Made by a program: the position numbers and the translations under genes. Of a DNA stretch of 11,927 nt, positions 10,499-11,927 are shown piece by piece. The stretch's first letter is position 1, and each line of letters starts with the position of its first letter. Under the pieces are notes generated by a model. It saw only the letters and a list, made by a program, of their open reading frames with translations. It was not told where the DNA came from and made no database searches. Source of the stretch: CAZSAT01 sp964604675 (GTDB taxonomy: Bacteria > Myxococcota_A > UBA796 > CAJQPC01); contig CAZSAT010000176.1 of assembly GCA_964604675.1 (NCBI GenBank), forward strand, positions 1 to 11,927, written 5' to 3'.

Positions 10499-10654
10499 AT
10501 GAATAACAGTATGACAATCAGCCGCCTTGAACGAGAAATCCGTGAGCTAAAGAATGCGGTGCAGATACTGCAGCAGTCGATCAGGTCGGCTCGCCGTGAT
10601 ATCGCTGCCCTTTGCTCTCACATCGACACACCCACCGACTCGAAACAGGGCTAA
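10499..10654 (+). CDS. 51-aa coiled-coil protein
   Basis: Leaderless start at ATG 10499, ending at TAA 10652-10654. The product MNNSMTISRLEREIRELKNA, then VQILQQSIRSARRDIAAL, has heptad-like spacing of I/L/V and alternating charge, so a coiled coil is likely, with a short Ser/Thr/Pro tail (HIDTPTDSKQG). It probably oligomerises or pairs with another phage protein. It is the only + strand gene in the right third of the window and is flanked by R13 and R14. Confidence 0.75.
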   Translation: MNNSMTISRLEREIRELKNAVQILQQSIRSARRDIAALCSHIDTPTDSKQG

Positions 10655-10678
10655 GCCAAATATCTAATCCTGGTTACG

Positions 10679-10787
10679 TAACCTGTTGATTATCAACGAC
10701 TTACGCAAGCCCCGCACGCGTAAGCCCTTGACTATCAACGACTTACGTAAGCCGGGCCCGCGTAAGTCCTTGATAGCCAACGACTTA
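10679..10787 (+). repeat. Triple-palindrome repeat R14 (fused copies)
   Basis: Three 25-nt palindromes start at 10679, 10721 and 10763, again exactly 42 nt apart, with two spacers (CAAGCCCCGCACGCG and TAAGCCGGGCCCGCG). The middle arm combines a CCCTTGA half with a CAACGA half, as expected if two repeats recombined or an intervening block was lost. Confidence 0.95.
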
Positions 10788-10803
10788 GGGGAATTGCACG
10801 CAC

Positions 10804-10832
10804 AAAAAAAAGCCGCCCAGAAATTGAGCGGC
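10804..10832 (-). terminator. Rho-independent terminator (minus strand)
   Basis: On the minus strand: GCCGCTC, loop, TGGGCGGC-type stem (10832-10812, seven pairs with one T-G), followed by eight T (10811-10804). It ends the 11631-10863 unit beside R14. Confidence 0.88.
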
Positions 10833-10862
10833 CAATTATTTATTGTATGTGCTATTAGAAAT

Positions 10863-10928
10863 TCATGTGCCCTCCCCAGCTATGCATAGTAGTGCGATTA
10901 TTAATGACAGTATTATTTCTGCGATCAT
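10863..10928 (-). CDS. 21-aa single-span membrane microprotein
   Basis: Minus-strand ATG 10928, 5 nt after the stop of the NPxF gene copy 2; TGA at 10865-10863. The product MIAEIILSLIIALLCIAG plus EGT is a hydrophobic span with Glu at position 4, like the 9846 gene. It is the last gene before a terminator and R14. Its closest relative is the other MIAEI gene, 1 kb away, attached to a different partner gene. Confidence 0.62.
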   Translation of the reverse strand: MIAEIILSLIIALLCIAGEGT

Positions 10929-10933
10929 AAGAA

Positions 10934-11110
10934 TTAAGCCAGTGCAACCGCTAAGAATTTCGAGCGGTTAAATCTTGGATTGAATTCCTCGAATTGATCG
11001 GCTAGATTTGCCGCTAGGGTGGTCAGTATATTTTCGACCTGTTCACTGGGAGCATTCCGGAATGATAGGTTGATCCCTTCCGCAACTGAATTGAAGTGTT
11101 TAGTCGTCAT
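10934..11110 (-). CDS. 58-aa phage protein, NPxF family, copy 2
   Basis: Start ATG 11110 with AAAGGAC about 9 nt upstream. The product MTTKHFNSVAEGINLSF ... LAANLADQFEEFNPRF, then NRSKFLAVALA, aligns end to end with the 8125-8292 protein: MT-KHF, LA..(F)AD-FE-FNP-F-R..FL, with several other changes and a few extra residues in the middle. Both keep NPxFxRxxFL. The gene sits in a similar small minus operon but ends with a membrane microprotein instead of a repeat. Confidence 0.8.
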   Translation of the reverse strand: MTTKHFNSVAEGINLSFRNAPSEQVENILTTLAANLADQFEEFNPRFNRSKFLAVALA

Positions 11111-11132
11111 TTTAGTAGTGTCCTTTTGTTAG

Positions 11133-11342
11133 TTATTTGCCCAAGTAATCAAGCACGCTTTGCTTGGTTGCAATTTCTAGATCAGAAAAAGCAACCTCAC
11201 TCTCGAATGGTAAGCCAAAAGCATTGACTGTCCTTCCGTGGCATTTGACATAAGCGATTGCTTCGCCTTGAATCGCTCGCACGACCCGCACGACGAGATT
11301 ATTTGATTTGCTATAGTAGAGTGAACCGTTTCTTATTTTCAT
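11133..11342 (-). CDS. 69-aa hypothetical protein
   Basis: Leaderless start at ATG 11342. The protein is beta-rich (MKIRNGSLYYSKSNNLVVRV, then AIQGEAIAYVKCHGRTVNAF) with a C-terminal helix (TKQSVLDYLG). The first half, 'NGSLYY....VVRV', resembles small SH3-like phage proteins, without a confident family. It leads the operon that continues with the NPxF gene and the microprotein. Its promoter nearly repeats the one at 8716-8744. Confidence 0.8.
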   Translation of the reverse strand: MKIRNGSLYYSKSNNLVVRVVRAIQGEAIAYVKCHGRTVNAFGLPFESEVAFSDLEIATKQSVLDYLGK

Positions 11343-11348
11343 GATATA

Positions 11349-11377
11349 AACTTACGCTAGTTTTCGTTGAAAGTCAA
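11349..11377 (-). promoter_or_regulatory. Leaderless promoter (minus strand)
   Basis: On the minus strand: TTGACT (11377-11372), 17 nt, TAAGTT (11354-11349), 6 nt, ATG 11342. An A-rich tract lies upstream. Both boxes are identical to those of 8716-8744. Confidence 0.9.
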
Positions 11378-11394
11378 ATTATTTCTTAATTTTT

Positions 11395-11631
11395 TTAGTC
11401 TTTATTTGCCAAGATCCAAACAAGCTTGTCGGCTTCTTTTGCAATCTCGTTGAAACGCTCGCCCATCACATCAGCGAAAACCTTTGCAAGAATTCCGTTT
11501 TCGTCAACTTTATCCTTGCACAAGCTTTCGAGAGATTGTGCACGGTTGCGAAGTGTGGCGAGCCTGCTGGCAATCTGGGAATTAAATTCAATTCTAGCTC
11601 TGTCGGTGTCGATTTTTTCTTGCATGGTCAT
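11395..11631 (-). CDS. 78-aa helical hypothetical protein
   Basis: ATG 11631 (MTMQEK) is chosen because the promoter at 11660-11688 starts RNA near 11653, which excludes the longer reading that begins at 11688. ATG 11625 is an alternative. The product is almost wholly helical (DTDRARIEFNSQIASRLATL; RNRAQSLESLCKDKV; ERFNEIAKEADKLVWILAN) and could form a helical bundle or coiled coil. It occupies the same place relative to the next TTGACT promoter as the 118-aa gene does. No family is recognised. Confidence 0.75.
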   Translation of the reverse strand: MTMQEKIDTDRARIEFNSQIASRLATLRNRAQSLESLCKDKVDENGILAKVFADVMGERFNEIAKEADKLVWILANKD

Positions 11632-11659
11632 AAGTCTTCTTTGGTTAATGTTACAATAC

Positions 11660-11688
11660 AAGGTAACCCACTTTTGCCCTAAAAGCAA
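11660..11688 (-). promoter_or_regulatory. Promoter with a short leader (minus strand)
   Basis: On the minus strand: TTGCTT (11688-11683), 17 nt, TACCTT (11665-11660). RNA should begin near 11653, giving a leader of about 22 nt with a weak AAAGAAG before ATG 11631. The upstream AAGAAATAATTTG is shared with the 11349 promoter. Confidence 0.65.
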
Positions 11689-11787
11689 ATTATTTCTTCA
11701 AAAAGATTCAACTAATTTCTTGGACAATCCAGGTTGACCAATGCCCCCAGTTTTCTGAATTAAAACCAAATGTACCAAATACGTAAT

Positions 11788-11806
11788 AAGGGCGGGGGGC
11801 CCTTTT
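11788..11806. terminator. Possible weak terminator hairpin
   Basis: AAGGGC - GGGGG - GCCCTT followed by two further T on the + strand. The stem is short and there is no + strand gene to terminate, so the role is uncertain. Confidence 0.3.
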
Positions 11807-11852
11807 ATCATTCTCAATTTTAAATATTACATTTTCACTATTAATCAAAACC

Positions 11853-11887
11853 AAAAAAAATCCCAAGGGGTAAAAACCCACCTGGGA
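11853..11887 (-). terminator. Rho-independent terminator from a unit beyond the right edge
   Basis: On the minus strand: TCCCAGG, inner GGGT - TTTT - ACCC stem, TTGGGA, then eight T (11860-11853). The outer TCCCA/TGGGA and the inner GGGT/ACCC stems are both visible, with mismatches between. Confidence 0.8.
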
Positions 11888-11927
11888 ACATCTTTCTAAG
11901 GAACTGTAATATAGAGGAAAGTTAGTT

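Larger units (their letters stand above)
11689..11927. other. Non-coding right end, 239 nt
   Basis: No supported gene. It holds a G-rich hairpin (11788-11806), AT-rich sequence and a minus-strand terminator (11853-11887). A minus-strand coding region probably ends at or right of about 11890, but too little of it is present to describe. No copy of the double-palindrome repeat is seen here. Confidence 0.6.

Noticed and set aside
880..10787. Repeats as integron attC sites
   Set aside because: The module-and-repeat layout is similar, but the attC core sites (GTTRRRY and RYYYAAC) are not present at the right places, each block holds its own promoter and sometimes several genes, and no integrase is in the window.
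880..10787. Repeats as a CRISPR array
   Set aside because: Distances between copies range from about 200 to 1400 nt and are filled with genes; the 42-nt internal spacing has a conserved spacer, not variable ones.
880..10787. Repeats as simple rho-independent terminators
   Set aside because: Stems are not followed by a U-tract on either strand, and the two + strand operons that need one (857, 2354) have separate classical terminators. A role in terminating or blocking transcription is still possible.
11426..11737. 103-aa + strand frame opposite the 11395-11631 gene
   Set aside because: No + strand promoter or ribosome site; the minus frame has a helical, protein-like sequence and a promoter.

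Overview
The window looks like an accessory (non-structural) region of a tailed-phage genome, or less likely a phage-like plasmid. It is packed with very short genes. Three products resemble protein families known mainly from phages and plasmids (a DUF932-type protein, a Gp88-like cysteine protein, a small GWKNRATWN protein), and several others look like phage orphans. There are no structural, replication, integrase or transposase genes. Base composition looks mid-40s % GC by eye. The promoters are bacterial, and nearly all place the -10 box 5-7 bases before an ATG, which implies leaderless mRNAs. Hosts with many leaderless genes (Actinobacteria, Deinococcota) are plausible but not demonstrated.

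The layout is modular: 15 gene blocks separated by 14 copies (R1-R14) of one intergenic repeat. Each copy consists of two 25-nt palindromes (TAAGTCSTTGA, a 3-nt loop, TCAASGACTTA). Their starts are exactly 42 nt apart in every copy, around a GC-rich spacer (GCCCGGCCCGCG). Every copy has the same orientation, although transcription changes strand. Blocks on the + strand run from 1 to 7598; most blocks from 7665 to 11631 are on the - strand, with one + strand exception at 10499-10654. R14 has three palindromes, as if two repeats had fused.

Blocks: 3-830 (four genes, terminator); 1023-2328 (DUF932 operon, terminator); 2541-3654 (Gp88-like operon); 3785-4910; 5054-5304; 5446-5835; 5977-6613; 6754-6925 (a promoter-driven tRNA-like RNA, no protein); 7182-7598; 7972-7665 (-); 9118-8125 (-, two promoters); 9642-9317 (-); 10294-9790 (-); 10499-10654 (+); 11631-10863 (-, two promoters, terminator). 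A separate minus-strand terminator at 11853-11887 probably closes a unit beyond the right edge.

Within a block the first gene is usually leaderless. Downstream genes use Shine-Dalgarno sites or overlap their neighbour (ATGA, TAATG). Four blocks end with an 18-25 residue, single-membrane-span microprotein. Three of these begin MI(T/A)(G)EI(L/I)L, so they look like one family.

The most unusual elements are the 42-bp-locked double-palindrome repeat, the tRNA-like RNA with an enlarged branched anticodon domain, the microprotein family, and the uniform leaderless promoters with a TCTGTCA subclass. All functional statements are inferences from sequence alone; no searches or folding programs were run.
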